DNA of 64,000 bases. Origin: Axinella damicornis. Lineage: Eukaryota > Porifera > Demospongiae > Axinellida > Axinellidae. Both the position numbers and the translations under genes were made by a program. The notes under the pieces were generated by a model. It was not told where the DNA came from, ran no database searches, and saw only the letters and a program-made list of their open reading frames with translations. This document shows positions 22,516-32,618 of the stretch, piece after piece; the stretch's first letter is position 1; every line of letters starts with the position of its first letter. The DNA is taken from contig OZ007505.1 of the NCBI GenBank assembly GCA_963931865.1, positions 15,342,034 to 15,406,033 on the forward strand, in the 5' to 3' direction.

Positions 22516-22789
22516 CTACATTACTACATATGGATTCTACATAGTGCATAGTGCTTACTCAGCACATTTCGTGACTCTTAAATGAAGGACTAACCCTTTA
22601 TCGAATGCAACGGATACACAATAGTAGGTACTAGTCTACTAATCAAGTGTGCACCCAACAACAAGGAAAGGGAAATAACAAATTAATGAACAAGTTTAAC
22701 TTCTAAGATGATTCATGAATGAATTCAGTATGTACCTGTAGCTACCATCCAGGTAACACATTCGTTATCCAAACTAATAGCCATAGTAT

Positions 22790-22940
22790 GAGCTAATTTT
22801 GAATGCATGAGCAGCTCTACTGTGAACATTATCACGAAAGCATGGTGTGTCTGGATAGTAACAGCTAATTTGGAATGCATGAGCAGCTCTACTGTGAACA
22901 TTATCACGAAAGGATGGTGTGTCTGGATAGCTAGTAACAG
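22790..22940. repeat. Direct tandem duplication of about 75 bp
   Basis: Two copies of a unit containing GAATGCATGAGCAGCTCTAC and ATTATCACGAAAG, ending TGTGTCTGGATAG, lie side by side with few differences. They are just outside the OTU element. Confidence 0.8.
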
Positions 22941-22985
22941 AGGTTGTGTATGATCTGGAACATAAAACTAAGTTTTAGGTGCAGC

Positions 22986-23300
22986 CTACGGGGATGGGAA
23001 GTAGATAGCTAGAATCCCATTGGTGAGATGCTTGTTTACATGCAACTTTTGCACATCCTTCAGACTTTCCTGTGTGAGGGTCCCAGATTTGGCATGTATA
23101 ATCAACTTCGGGTGTGGGCGTACATTGCTGAGGTACAATTGCTTCAGGGTATCTGGGCTAGCAGAGCCATACAAGCGTCTGTTTGGATCTGTTTGGCCTT
23201 AGAACAAGTTGCAGCGATGTGAGTCAACCATGACATATTGCTGGAGATGAGTAAGCCCAGCACTCCACTCTTGCAGAGGGTCTCTGAGTAGATACAGCTG
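22986..23300 (-). pseudogene. LINE reverse-transcriptase fragment
   Basis: Two frames together spell a typical non-LTR RT 3' region. The upstream part reads LGLLISSNMSWLTHIAATCS then KAKQI. After a frame change, LYGSASPDTLKQLYLSNVRPH follows, then LTQESLKDVQKL. These are the K-x-LG-x-x-I-x-x-N-x-x-W-x-x-H and LY-x-x-x-V-RP-H blocks after the catalytic palm. At least one frameshift separates them and nothing extends upstream, so this is a dead fragment in the 3' flank of gene B. Confidence 0.75.
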
Positions 23301-23669
23301 ACTTGGCTGGAGAGTTGGGGAGTTCTAGCTCAACAATCACCTATATTCTGCTTGAGCCTTGAAGGCCATCGCGTATATATAACCAAATATCGAACATTAT
23401 ATTAACAAAGTAGCAAATAGATTGTAGATTATTATTAACAAGCAAGCATTACCATGGTAACATGCTTACAAGTACATAAGGTGTGAGTGATTGAGTGGTA
23501 ATTGACCAGTCTTCTAACAAGGTTATTGCCATGGTTCTAATTGAATTAATATACCAGGATCAGGCTCCAATTAGCATACATAATATTATGACTCCAACAC
23601 CTGTTGAGTACACCATTGGACATCAAATACAAAATGTATAATAAAAACATAGTGTTCCTGCAGAAATAC

Positions 23670-26600
23670 AGTAATTAGTTACTTGCACCTTCTCACTTTC
23701 AATTTCAGCAGTGATCACTGTTTCATCCCTGGAGAGAATAGATTGATCACAAGTCGGTTGAAAAGCCTGATCCTTGAAGATTTAACTAGCTAGCTATCTG
23801 GTCACAAGATGACAGCTGCAGCGTGTAAGTAGCTAACTATGGGAGTGATTGACTACCGACCAATAAAGTGCCAAACTGTAATACTTACCCTGCAACTTTA
23901 GAAACTTTTCCTCCAGCTCTGAGGCAAGTCTAAACTCTCCAACACACGGAGTCTGGAGAGCACCAATTAGAGCTTCCAAAGTTGGGTAAGGGTGACTTGG
24001 AGGTGCCCACTGAAGCCACTCCTTCAGCATAGCTCGGAAATAGCCCGTTGTCCCTTCAAGCAAGAGAAGAGGTCTTGACCTGATGTTTTCAAGGTTATCT
24101 ATATGGATGCCCAGCTGTAGGCCGATGTCAAGCCACTTCACAACTGCTCCTCTGAGAAGGGTATCCAGATTGGCAAAGTAGCTTGTGGACAGTTGTATAC
24201 CTGGAGCAGAGGCAGAATAATAATTGCTGTGAATGGTAGCTAAGTGTATGGTCTAGATTTCAAATAGTAACTTCCAGGGTGCAGACCATTGTTCCCAAGC
24301 TCTTGTGTGGGCCTGGGAATGAGGCTATTCCATCAGTCTGCATGATTGGACATTGTCAAATCCTTCATTGTGAAGACATAACATATTGCACACTACACTT
24401 ATCTTCCGGCATCTGAGGTGTGTGTCCCAAGAACTTACAGGCTGGTTGTTGTGGCCTAGGAGGAGGGCTCTCAATGATGGGAGGAGGTTGGACGGTGGAC
24501 GCTAGCAAGATAATTAAACATATAGACAGATTACAAAATTTTGCTGTGACATTCGGAGGTAGAAGTCAGATAAATCAGTGTGAGGGTTTCAATTGAAAAT
24601 ACATCAGCTACATATCTCCCATACAAGTTGAGTTGAAATGATCATGACAAATCCAGTATTCAAAACGAATTTACTTACATGTACCTTTATCACGTATCTC
24701 TCTGAATGTTTTGGCTAGACGTCGGTTGCCAACGGTGTTGCTCTCCAAGGCCTCAATAATGGCTTCATATGTTGCATTGTCAGCATTTTTCAGCCACCAA
24801 TCCAATGCTGCATTCATACACCTGGTACTCCTTCCCGGGCCAACGATGTCCAACTCAAATTGGTCAAGTTTGGGCTTAGGGACCTCAAGGCACTGGCAGA
24901 AAATGTACCAAGTGGCCGTCATTTCATCCAGCAGTTCCTGCAGCCGCATCGCACTGAGGGTAACTGCATAAATTTGACAGGCAGGGTGTACTACTTTAAT
25001 GTAAGGATTGTATATATTTTTGTATCCAAGTACAAGAAACCTGGCGATAAAAAGATTAAAGTGCAAGCCAGTCCAATCGGTTTATACCCCCGGCATAATG
25101 GTTAGCACCGGAACCCTTCAGATCTAGATGAAATTTGATTGGTCCAAATTCCATGGTGCAAATTTGAATAAATTGCCCCCCCCCCAGCTAGCTAAGATTC
25201 TCTGACCCAAAAATTAAAAAGGATTTAGTGATGGCCTGTCACATTCAACCTCTCAAAAAAGCTAAGAAACAAGGAGAATGCCATTAACCAGCCTCAGTCC
25301 CATCCCATTGAAAAATGTAGAATTTAGGGATGGGATGGGACTGAGGCTGGTTAATGGCATTCTCCTTGTTTCTTAGCTTTTTCGAGAGGTTGAATGTGAC
25401 AGGCCATCACTAAATCCTTTTAATTTTTGGGACAAAATTTTCACCTCTAGTTTGTGTACTTTTTCAGAGCGCACGAACTGTGCAACTTCTTAGTCATGGT
25501 AGCTACATACAACATCACCGTAAGGGTATGGGGGTACTGAGCCTGATGTCATGCAGATTTTATTAATTGCCATCTTACAGTGTAGCCTCGTTCCTCTTGA
25601 TGGATGGATGTGGACCTTCTGCTGGGCACTGAGCAGGCTTTGATGCTTCATTCTATTTCCACTAATATATTATTCCATGCATTTTTGATGTTGCTGTTCA
25701 TGGTGATCAATGTTTATCTTGTTGCCTTCGCGGAGGTGGGGGTGGGGCATTTAGATCAGAGAGCTCAATGGCAGTCGTGCATGTCATGTGCTTGCAATGG
25801 CTCCCAAGTAATCCAAAACTCTATCCTCACTCACCAGCATGCAATTATTATACCTTGATAGATATCGTGACCCTAACCATGTCACTTGCCACAGCTCTAG
25901 CTGCACGTGACAAATGGATAGGAATGTTATGTGGGCTTGAGACTGTCAGTACCAGCGAGGACTGGGACAGCAGGTGAGGTAGCAGCCACTCAAACGGCCA
26001 TGCCTGGTGTACCAGGACCGACCGGGGGTAACATTGGAGGGACAACTTGTGTCAGAGGAATTTGAGCTCATCGTGGCAGCGAAAGTAGCCAGCTTGCTGT
26101 CCTGGAGCAGGAGCTAGCTGGGGTACATTAGCTCCTTCCGGACAGAGATAGCTAATTGTGTGCAATAAGGCAAAAGCACCCATCCATGCAATACCTCCCA
26201 GGTCCCAGACCTAGCTAGGTGGGAGGTGATATCTGGTGAATCTAGTCATTTGCTGAAGTGTACAATCCGAGCCTTGGCTCGGTTGTTACTGTCTCGGACC
26301 TGGGAATTACCACAGCAAACAGTCCAGGTGTACTGTTTTAGGGCCTGGTAATTGCCATGGCAACTATTGTATCCTGGCACACCGGCAGAGCAGCTGTACA
26401 AAGTAATTGTAGTATACTGTAGTGAAAAGGGAACTGAGAGGGTGATAGCTATACCTAGCCCTTTTTCCTCCCTCCTGCTGTTGCGTCAATGAAAAGCTCA
26501 CCGTGCTTGCAGGGGGAGCCAGGTAACAAAGCTAATAGCTACCCCAGATATAACAAATCTGATCATGAGAGCCGAGTATAGGTAGATTTGAAATGGTAGC

Positions 26601-26928
26601 TAGGAATCAGGTACAGAACTGCATGTTGGAAATGCTCAGATTCTTTACGCTGCATGTGTTACAATACGCAGTGGGTATTGGTCTGGCAGGAAGTACATAC
26701 TTAAAAGTATATATGACAGTTCACATTCAGCACCGGGCAGGTGCTGAATGCAATTGACCAATTAATAGCCTCTTCGTAAACAAAGGGTGTGTCTAATAAA
26801 CACGTACATCGGCGTCATATAGTAAGCTGACATCCCTGTAAGAATTAGTGTGAAATGACATTAGGCTATATACCCGATCTCCGTACCCATGGACTCGCGT
26901 ACTCACCTCTAGTGCCCCTGGTAGCCAT
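23670..26928 (-). CDS. Death-domain gene B, paralogue of gene A with damaged 3' end
   Basis: Readable exons: 26928-26907 (ATG; MATRGTR, donor GTGAGT), 24963-24679 (death domain: LQELLDEMTATWYIFCQCLE, ALDWWLKNADNATYEAIIEA), 24501-24439 (linker STVQPPPIIESPPPRPQQPA) and 24200-23889 (death domain nearly identical to gene A exon 2 and exactly the same length, 312 bp). All junctions are phase 1. Further exons could lie in the 1.9 kb first intron. Downstream, only the last about 18 residues of gene A's terminal exon are recognisable (ETVITAEIESEKVQVT at about 23725-23672). There the stop codon is altered and a nearby acceptor is out of phase, so the third death domain is largely deleted. The gene may still make a shorter adaptor protein, or be decaying. 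The role is as inferred for gene A. Confidence 0.65.
25206..25436. repeat. Near-perfect long palindrome in intron 1 of gene B
   Basis: Arms of about 105 bp (25206-25310 and 25330-25436) are almost exact complements with only two or three differences, separated by about 20 bp (AAAAATGTAGAATTTAGG). Landmarks are GATTTAGTGATGGCCTGTC at the outside and CAGCCTCAGTCCCATCCC at the inside. It resembles a foldback MITE. If transcribed with the intron it would form a long double-stranded RNA. A run of nine or ten C lies 20 bp upstream. Confidence 0.9.
25437..26906. other. Remainder of gene B first intron
   Basis: No further death-domain exon was recognised between the palindrome and exon 1. A short + strand stretch at 26008-26040 reads like a few Gly-X-Y triplets (PGVPGPTGGN), but it is too short to call collagen. 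Inverted-repeat-like pairs around CCTGGGA at 26200-26350 are imperfect. Confidence 0.35.
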
Positions 26929-27265
26929 GTCGATGGAGAGCTGCCACGGTGCACGGCATGTAGCTATAGGGAATCTCCCTATACACGACTTCCGCTGCCT
27001 TTATATACATGTACAGTCATGCAAGTTATATTATGCAGCACCGCCCCCTTACAAAACAGTTATGAATTTCATTTATTGCAACAATGGGCCACAAGCACTT
27101 GAAGTAATATGCCAGAAGAAATCTCAGTTTGAACTAAGATGATGATCTTGAGAGAATTTGAGTGAGTCCTGTGTAAATACAAACAGTGAGAATATAGCAA
27201 CCAGTATATTATAGCTCAGAGAAATAGTGATACATGTAGTGGTGGTCACATGTTGAAAAGAAAAT

Positions 27266-29650
27266 CTAACTTGACGACAGTGTGTAAGGTGGCCCATTAG
27301 TACTAGTGCCAGCACCAAACATGAAAGGGACTCTACTACTGTGCAGCGGTAAAGAGTTGTTGTAACCCTCCCAACTGGACTGCAATGGACCGCTGTAGTT
27401 AAAGTGGTAGCGTGTTGCAGAGAGTTTGTCATAACTTCTCGCAGGTGGAATAGGTCTGAATTGTTGCAGTACATTTGGTAGAGCATTCTGCCACTGTGGC
27501 GTGAAAGGAGTTGGATTCTGAACCAACATGGGTCTACCCACAGGAACATCGTTGCTGGACAGAGGTGTTGGTCCGTGGTATGAATTCGGCTGATGCATGT
27601 GGAAATACGGATTACCAGGTGGAATTGGCACTGGGGGTTCTGGTTCTGCATAATTTTGCTGGTACTCTGCAGTAAGGATGGGCTGAAGCAAGTCCCATTC
27701 ACCCAAGTCCCAATCTTCACCCAAAATGTCTGCCAATTGCATTGGAGGTTCCGCGTGGATTAGGGATGGCGCAGGGGGGCTTGTGTGGTTCTCAGCAGTA
27801 AAGGTTAATCCATTGGCCTTCTCCAGGGCACCACTGATGACACTCCCTTGCCTTGATGGATAGGTGGCACTATTACAGCTGTAATTCATCAATGATGGTG
27901 TAACCGTACCAGCTGTGGGTGCACCTGGATGTGTTACCGGTATTGGTAGAGGAAGACGGTCAGCTGTGGGTGCCCCTGGAAGCGTTACCGGTCTTGGTAG
28001 AGGAAGATGGTCAGCTGTTGGCGCACTTGGATGCGTTACCGGTCTTGATAGAGGAAGATGGTCAGCTATGGGTGCACCTGCATGTGTCACCGGTCTTGGT
28101 AGAGCAGGATGGTTAGCTGTGGGTGCACCTGGATGTGCTACTGGTGGAGGAAGATGGCCAGCTGTGCGTGCACCTGGATGTGTTACCAGTGGAGGAAGAT
28201 GGTCAGCTATGGGTGCACCTGCATGTGTCACTGGTCTTGGTAGAGCAGGATGGTTAGCTGTGGGTGCACCTGGATGTGCTACTGGTGGAGGAAGATGGCC
28301 AGCTGTGCGTGCACCTGGATGTGTTACCGGTGGAGGAAGATGGCTAGCTGTGGGTGCACCTGGATGCGTTACTATTCTTGATAGAGGAAGTTGGCTAGCT
28401 GTGGGTGCACTTGGATGTGTTACCGGTGGAGGAAGATGGTCAGTTGTGGGTGCACCTGGATGTGTTACCGGTGGACGAAGATGGCCAGTGGTGGATGCAC
28501 CTGGATGTGTTACCGGTCTTGATAGAGGAAGACGGTCAACTGCGGGTGCACCTGGAGTTGTTACCAGTCTTGATAGAGGAAGAGGGTTATGATTGACTGG
28601 TTCATCTGTATGAGCTGCAGCACGTGCCTTGGACATCAGGGAGAGTGCTGTTGAGCTTATCGATTCCATCCATGGGGCCGAGTCTAACGCACCAGCTCTA
28701 GTAGCAGGGGCAGCATTCATGACAGGTGGTGATATTGTTGTTGGCTTAGGTGGTGCATAGCCCACAGGAGGCACATGGTCAATGCTGCAGTATGCTGTTT
28801 TCACAGTTGGGACAGGATGCACGTGGTCAACACTGCAATGCGTCATTGGATTTGGAGTCACGTACTCAATGTTGCAATGAGGCTGCATTGCTGATGGTCG
28901 AGGAGGCTTATCAGCAGTGCAGCAGGAGGTTGTTGATGATGGTACACTGCCAATACTGCAGAGCGTTGGGGTTGATACAGTTGTTGATTCCAGGGACACA
29001 TTAGCACTGCAGTCAGTTGTTGTAGGTAAAGTGGCTGGTCCAAGAGGTGTACGTTCATAGCCCACTGTAACACTGCTTAATGTTGTTGTTGCTGTTGCAG
29101 GTGGAGGCACAGACATGTCATTCGAGTATGGCAGATGGTTGCTGTTGCAAGGAAATTTGTCATTGAATGAAGGCAAAGGATGTACTGTCATAGGGGACAC
29201 ACTTGTTGGTGTGATGCTTGTTGGTGATGTGTCAGCGGAAGATGTGGACTGTGGATTGCTACACGATGATTCCATGTTACTACTGTGATGCTGAATTGAT
29301 ATAGAAACAGTCAGAGATTGAGAGCTATTGGTCATGGTGCTACTACAAGCAACTGTATCTGCCGCTGGACTGCTAAGTGGACTTGTGTTCGTACCACTAA
29401 TGGTGCTTTCACCTGTACTCAAGGGAGATTCGGGAGTGAGTGATTCCTGCAACAACCCATTGCCTAACTGGGGCGTTTCTGGTGAAGAGAAGGGTTCAGA
29501 CTTCACTTTCGACGGCTCTGACACCGAGGGTGATGGGGTTCCAGTACTTTGGCTGTCTTTACTAGCACTAAGTACACCTAATGTGAGAACAAAAATTACG
29601 AGGGCTACGTAAGTCGAACAGCAGAGAAATAGCTCTGATAGACAAATCAT
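27266..29650 (-). CDS. Pro/Thr/Ser-rich repeat protein with signal peptide, about 794 aa
   Basis: The first ATG of the open frame is at 29650 and is followed by a hydrophobic stretch (residues 12-30, TYVALVIFVLTLGVLSA) that fits a signal peptide. A consensus-like acceptor TTGTTCTCACATTAG lies inside it, so the true 5' end could instead be a spliced exon. The body is low in complexity: Ser/Thr/Pro-rich to about residue 340, then about 17 tandem units of 14-20 aa with consensus VTHPGAPTADHLPLSRP (27910-28590), then an acidic and proline-rich tail (DWDLGEWDLLQP; PPVPIPPGNPY). A three-unit block is duplicated 141 bp apart (28064 and 28205). No enzymatic domain is visible. The likely role is an extracellular mucin-like or structural protein; an intracellular low-complexity protein is the alternative. 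The frame ends 338 bp upstream of gene B's start codon on the same strand. Confidence 0.65.
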   Translation of the reverse strand: MICLSELFLCCSTYVALVIFVLTLGVLSASKDSQSTGTPSPSVSEPSKVKSEPFSSPETPQLGNGLLQESLTPESPLSTGESTISGTNTSPLSSPAADTVACSSTMTNSSQSLTVSISIQHHSSNMESSCSNPQSTSSADTSPTSITPTSVSPMTVHPLPSFNDKFPCNSNHLPYSNDMSVPPPATATTTLSSVTVGYERTPLGPATLPTTTDCSANVSLESTTVSTPTLCSIGSVPSSTTSCCTADKPPRPSAMQPHCNIEYVTPNPMTHCSVDHVHPVPTVKTAYCSIDHVPPVGYAPPKPTTISPPVMNAAPATRAGALDSAPWMESISSTALSLMSKARAAAHTDEPVNHNPLPLSRLVTTPGAPAVDRLPLSRPVTHPGASTTGHLRPPVTHPGAPTTDHLPPPVTHPSAPTASQLPLSRIVTHPGAPTASHLPPPVTHPGARTAGHLPPPVAHPGAPTANHPALPRPVTHAGAPIADHLPPLVTHPGARTAGHLPPPVAHPGAPTANHPALPRPVTHAGAPIADHLPLSRPVTHPSAPTADHLPLPRPVTLPGAPTADRLPLPIPVTHPGAPTAGTVTPSLMNYSCNSATYPSRQGSVISGALEKANGLTFTAENHTSPPAPSLIHAEPPMQLADILGEDWDLGEWDLLQPILTAEYQQNYAEPEPPVPIPPGNPYFHMHQPNSYHGPTPLSSNDVPVGRPMLVQNPTPFTPQWQNALPNVLQQFRPIPPARSYDKLSATRYHFNYSGPLQSSWEGYNNSLPLHSSRVPFMFGAGTSTNGPPYTLSSS

Positions 29651-30354
29651 TTTGTCTTTTCCTGGCTGAAATAACAGCACTGATGACACTATTCTTCATG
29701 GACAGACAGATTCAAGATAACTGCATGCTGATAGATAATTAAATATCAGCACCTCTATAGGAATAATTATAGATATAGTAAGTAATGATAGAAGTGATAG
29801 TCAACTTCTGCTGACCATGGTTACCCAAGCCAATATCCCCCCCCCCCCCCCCCTGCAGCACCGTCTCTTAGGTATTTTGAGCTAACAGATATTTGCTTCT
29901 AGCTGATATTTAAGCTGGCACCCAGCTAGCTAACCAGTAACCGTGAAGTAAAAGCCAACTGCTACTGATCAAAGTGCAGTATACGCAGCTGGGATCCTGA
30001 CCTATGTTGTTGTTTGCTGATATTTGTACTTGCCTAGTGAGTTTGCATGCACCTGGTCTGATCCTGTAGCTTGATTAGTGAGTAGCTGGATTAACTCTGC
30101 TGAAGTGTTGATTCTATGAAGCCATTTTCGTACTACTGAGTTGAAGAAGCCATTTATTCAGTTTTCTGGTTTTCTGATGCATAGTGTACTATATATAGTT
30201 ATCTGATTCTATCCATGTAATACTTAATGCCCCAAGAAAACTCTCACCTGATTCCTGTGTTACTCTAGAGTAGAACTAGACTACCTGAAGTGAAAAAGCA
30301 GGCTACCTGTGCTAGAGAAAAATCTCCCATGTCTGGCTGCAGTTTCAATCTTAC
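29651..30354. other. 5' flank of the repeat-protein gene, with C tract
   Basis: A run of about 16 C lies at 29838-29853. The sequence is otherwise AT-rich and shows no clear TATA box or exon. Confidence 0.4.
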
Positions 30355-30691
30355 TTAGTGCTACTCACGTGACCCTCAACGAATCAGACGCCTCAGAATC
30401 GATCACATGACGGAGCATTAAATCGCTTAATGCACACTTTAGTGTGCATTATCTAGATAATGCACACTTTTCAAAGATCAAAGGCTGTCTCGGGTCAGTG
30501 AGTTGCACTAAGTAGTTTAGATACCAGTTTGCAGTGCATTACAGGCTTTAGTGCACTCGGGTAATCTAGTTAACGGTCTCGGGCGTATAATGCACTCGCC
30601 TTCGGCTCGTGCATTATCTCGCCCTTGACCGTTAACTAGATTGCCCTCGTGCAGTAAAACCCGTAATGCACTGCAAAGTGGTATCTAAATA
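30355..30691. mobile_element. Palindromic MITE, inverted copy of the 3071 element
   Basis: Same length (337 bp) and sequence as the element at 3071-3407, in the opposite orientation, starting TTAGTGCTACTCACGTGACC and ending GGTATCTAAATA. It is flanked by TTAC on both sides. The hairpin apex is GCCTTCGGC at about 30596. The large hairpin half carries GTTAACTAGATT arms. Confidence 0.8.
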
Positions 30692-30980
30692 TTACTTAAT
30701 GGCATCCTCGTTCCCCGGCTGTGTGGGAGGAAACAAATTGGCCTATCCACTGCTTGTGCATGCGCAACCTTTCCCGGTATAAAATTTATAAGGCTCACGA
30801 GGATCATGGTCCAGTCTATGCACATACACACCATTGAAGTGGCTGTAAAGCTTTACTACCGTATCTGCCATTCAGAATGGGCAACCCAAGCATTCCACTG
30901 CTTTTTTCTGTGATGTGGGATCACAGTAAGATTGGCATTCTTGTGCCTGTTTTACAGTGGCAACAATTTACTAACACATA

Positions 30981-31586
30981 CCGTATAGCGGGTTATTTTC
31001 GTGGGTGGAAATTTTCGTGAAATGCTGGCTACGGGCGTCAGAATTAATTTTCGTGGTTCTAATTTTCGTGGCACCCGCGTTCGTGCTATCGGCGCGGATG
31101 ACGTAATATAAAAATTAGTACAGTGGCTTGATGGCCGAAGTACAGTTTCAACGACATTGCGCTTCACTGTATAGGTGAGTGCGACGCTACTTCGTCAGTA
31201 AAAGACGTGGACGTGTGGGAGGCCCGGTGTTGGCGAAGAACTACCATGCTAACACGAGAATGGCAACCGATTTGCTGTGGCGAGAGTACTGGCCTCGTTT
31301 TTCGTCGCCCTGCGCGGGGTCCAGTCATCTATGGTCCAATTCGATCACAACGCGAGGGACAGCTGGTGATAGAGGATCCTGTCAATCGAGGACACTGTCA
31401 ACGGGATACAGTCACGCAGGTACAGCTACGAAGAGCCGTACAGTGTACTTAAACGACGCCACCTAGCTAAGTGTTGCACAGCGCGATTATGGGTTGAAAA
31501 TTTCGTGGGTGGAAAATTTCGTAACTTGTTGATGAGTCACGAAACTAACGAAAATTGGCACCCCACGAAAATAACCCGCTATACGG
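30981..31586. mobile_element. CCGTATAGCGGGTTATTTTCG MITE
   Basis: The 606 bp unit has inverted ends CCGTATAGCGGGTTATTTTC and its complement GAAAATAACCCGCTATACGG. TA lies on each side (30979-30980 and 31587-31588). TTTTCGTGG is repeated several times near both ends. A GC-rich interior has open frames on the + strand (31179-31466) with no recognised domain, possibly captured host sequence. Confidence 0.85.
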
Positions 31587-31588
31587 TA

Positions 31589-32618
31589 CGTAACTGCTGC
31601 TACTGTTTAGGCGAAGCAGAGATGCTCGAAAGCAAACTCAAGAAACTTAGTTACAAAAAGGCTTCGTCCGGCCTTTCTACACTGTTGTGCCTATTTGTGC
31701 CTTCAAAGTCCAAGTCAGGTCCCACGGTTATATCACCCCAGTATACGGTGTGTATATCAGCGTACGTGGATCCCGTAACCTTAAGGTTATGGGTTACAGT
31801 TTGCTATTGCGCATGCGCGGTGTGCGCTTGCGGTTTACAGTCAACACTGAAATGTGTGCGCGACTTTGGCGTCAATTTTTTATCGCTGAAGCAAGATCTA
31901 ACCGTACATTAGACTGGAATCCAATTCCACGAAGAAAGGGGCAGGGCGGCTCGAAAAGTTTTAACGAGATAAACATCCTGTTCGTGAGATACTGTGCGTT
32001 CTACTTGCCTGATAAGGCGAAAAGCGAATGGCTTTGTGGTATGAACGAACATCCCTCGTTTTTCCAACGGCAGCGAAGCGAACTCGCTCCGAGCCGCCCT
32101 CCAGTCAGTTGAAAACTTCCCATAGATGCTGCCAAGCTGGCCTGTTAGCCCTTTCTGATTGCAAAATCTGATGCCAAAAATGGCCAACTCGACCTTGAAC
32201 TTTGATGCCACTGCCTATGTTGGCATGTTGTGCTCAGGCCATGCCAGCTAGAAGGTACTCATATTGCTGTTATACCTCGTTTTTGTTGCGTGTCTCTAGC
32301 TAGTTCCTGCACGGAGGGACAAAGGTAACTTGTATGTTATGTATATTTAATGAGCACACAGTATCCCGTAACCTTTAGGGCTCAAGAGGCTGAACCAATG
32401 CAAGCAATGTATAGCCACTGCCTACGTGTCTTCACATTCAGTCCATTTCTCCTGCACTTAACCTGACAAGTTTATAACTGTAGACAGTGCAGCTACGTAA
32501 GAAATCGTCACCTGTGTACGAGGGCCCCCCACCTATATAGTTGGCCCCAAAACACCAAACTACATATGAATTAAGTAATTGTGCACTCAATTACTACAAA
32601 CATACAGTACGTGTCTCG
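31589..32618. other. Unassigned sequence downstream of the homeobox gene
   Basis: Overlapping open frames on both strands (31687-32211) show no recognisable motif. Two similar CCCGTAACCTTAAGG / CCCGTAACCTTTAGG segments (about 31773 and 32365) suggest a decayed repeat. I cannot assign a gene. Confidence 0.35.

Larger units (their letters stand above)
14462..22596. mobile_element. OTU-CXC transposon-like element with satellite arms
   Basis: The unit is 8,135 bp. Its 38 bp terminal inverted repeats (14462-14499 and 22559-22596, beginning GGGTTAGTCCTTCATTTAAG) are identical. It is flanked by 6 bp duplications TTTATC (14456-14461 and 22597-22602). Inside each terminus is a weaker shared subterminal stretch with AGCACTATGCAC. 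Then come long arrays of a GGTAAT-based 9-mer, in + orientation at the left and reverse-complement at the right, so the arrays extend the inverted repeat. The only protein gene is an OTU protease with a CXC domain on the - strand. No transposase motif was found, so it may be moved in trans, or the OTU-CXC protein may be part of an unfamiliar mobilisation module. The superfamily is not assignable from the 6 bp target alone. Confidence 0.8.

Noticed and set aside
26008..26040. Collagen-like Gly-X-Y triplets
   Set aside because: Only about three triplets occur before the pattern breaks; too short to support a collagen exon.
27915..28592. 225-codon + strand frame opposite the Pro/Thr-rich gene
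   Set aside because: It is an antisense shadow of an in-frame repeat whose period preserves open frames on both strands. The - strand frame is much longer and has a signal peptide.
31687..32112. 141-codon + strand frame with a - strand counterpart
   Set aside because: Neither frame shows a domain, and flanking similar segments suggest a decayed repeat; coding status cannot be supported.
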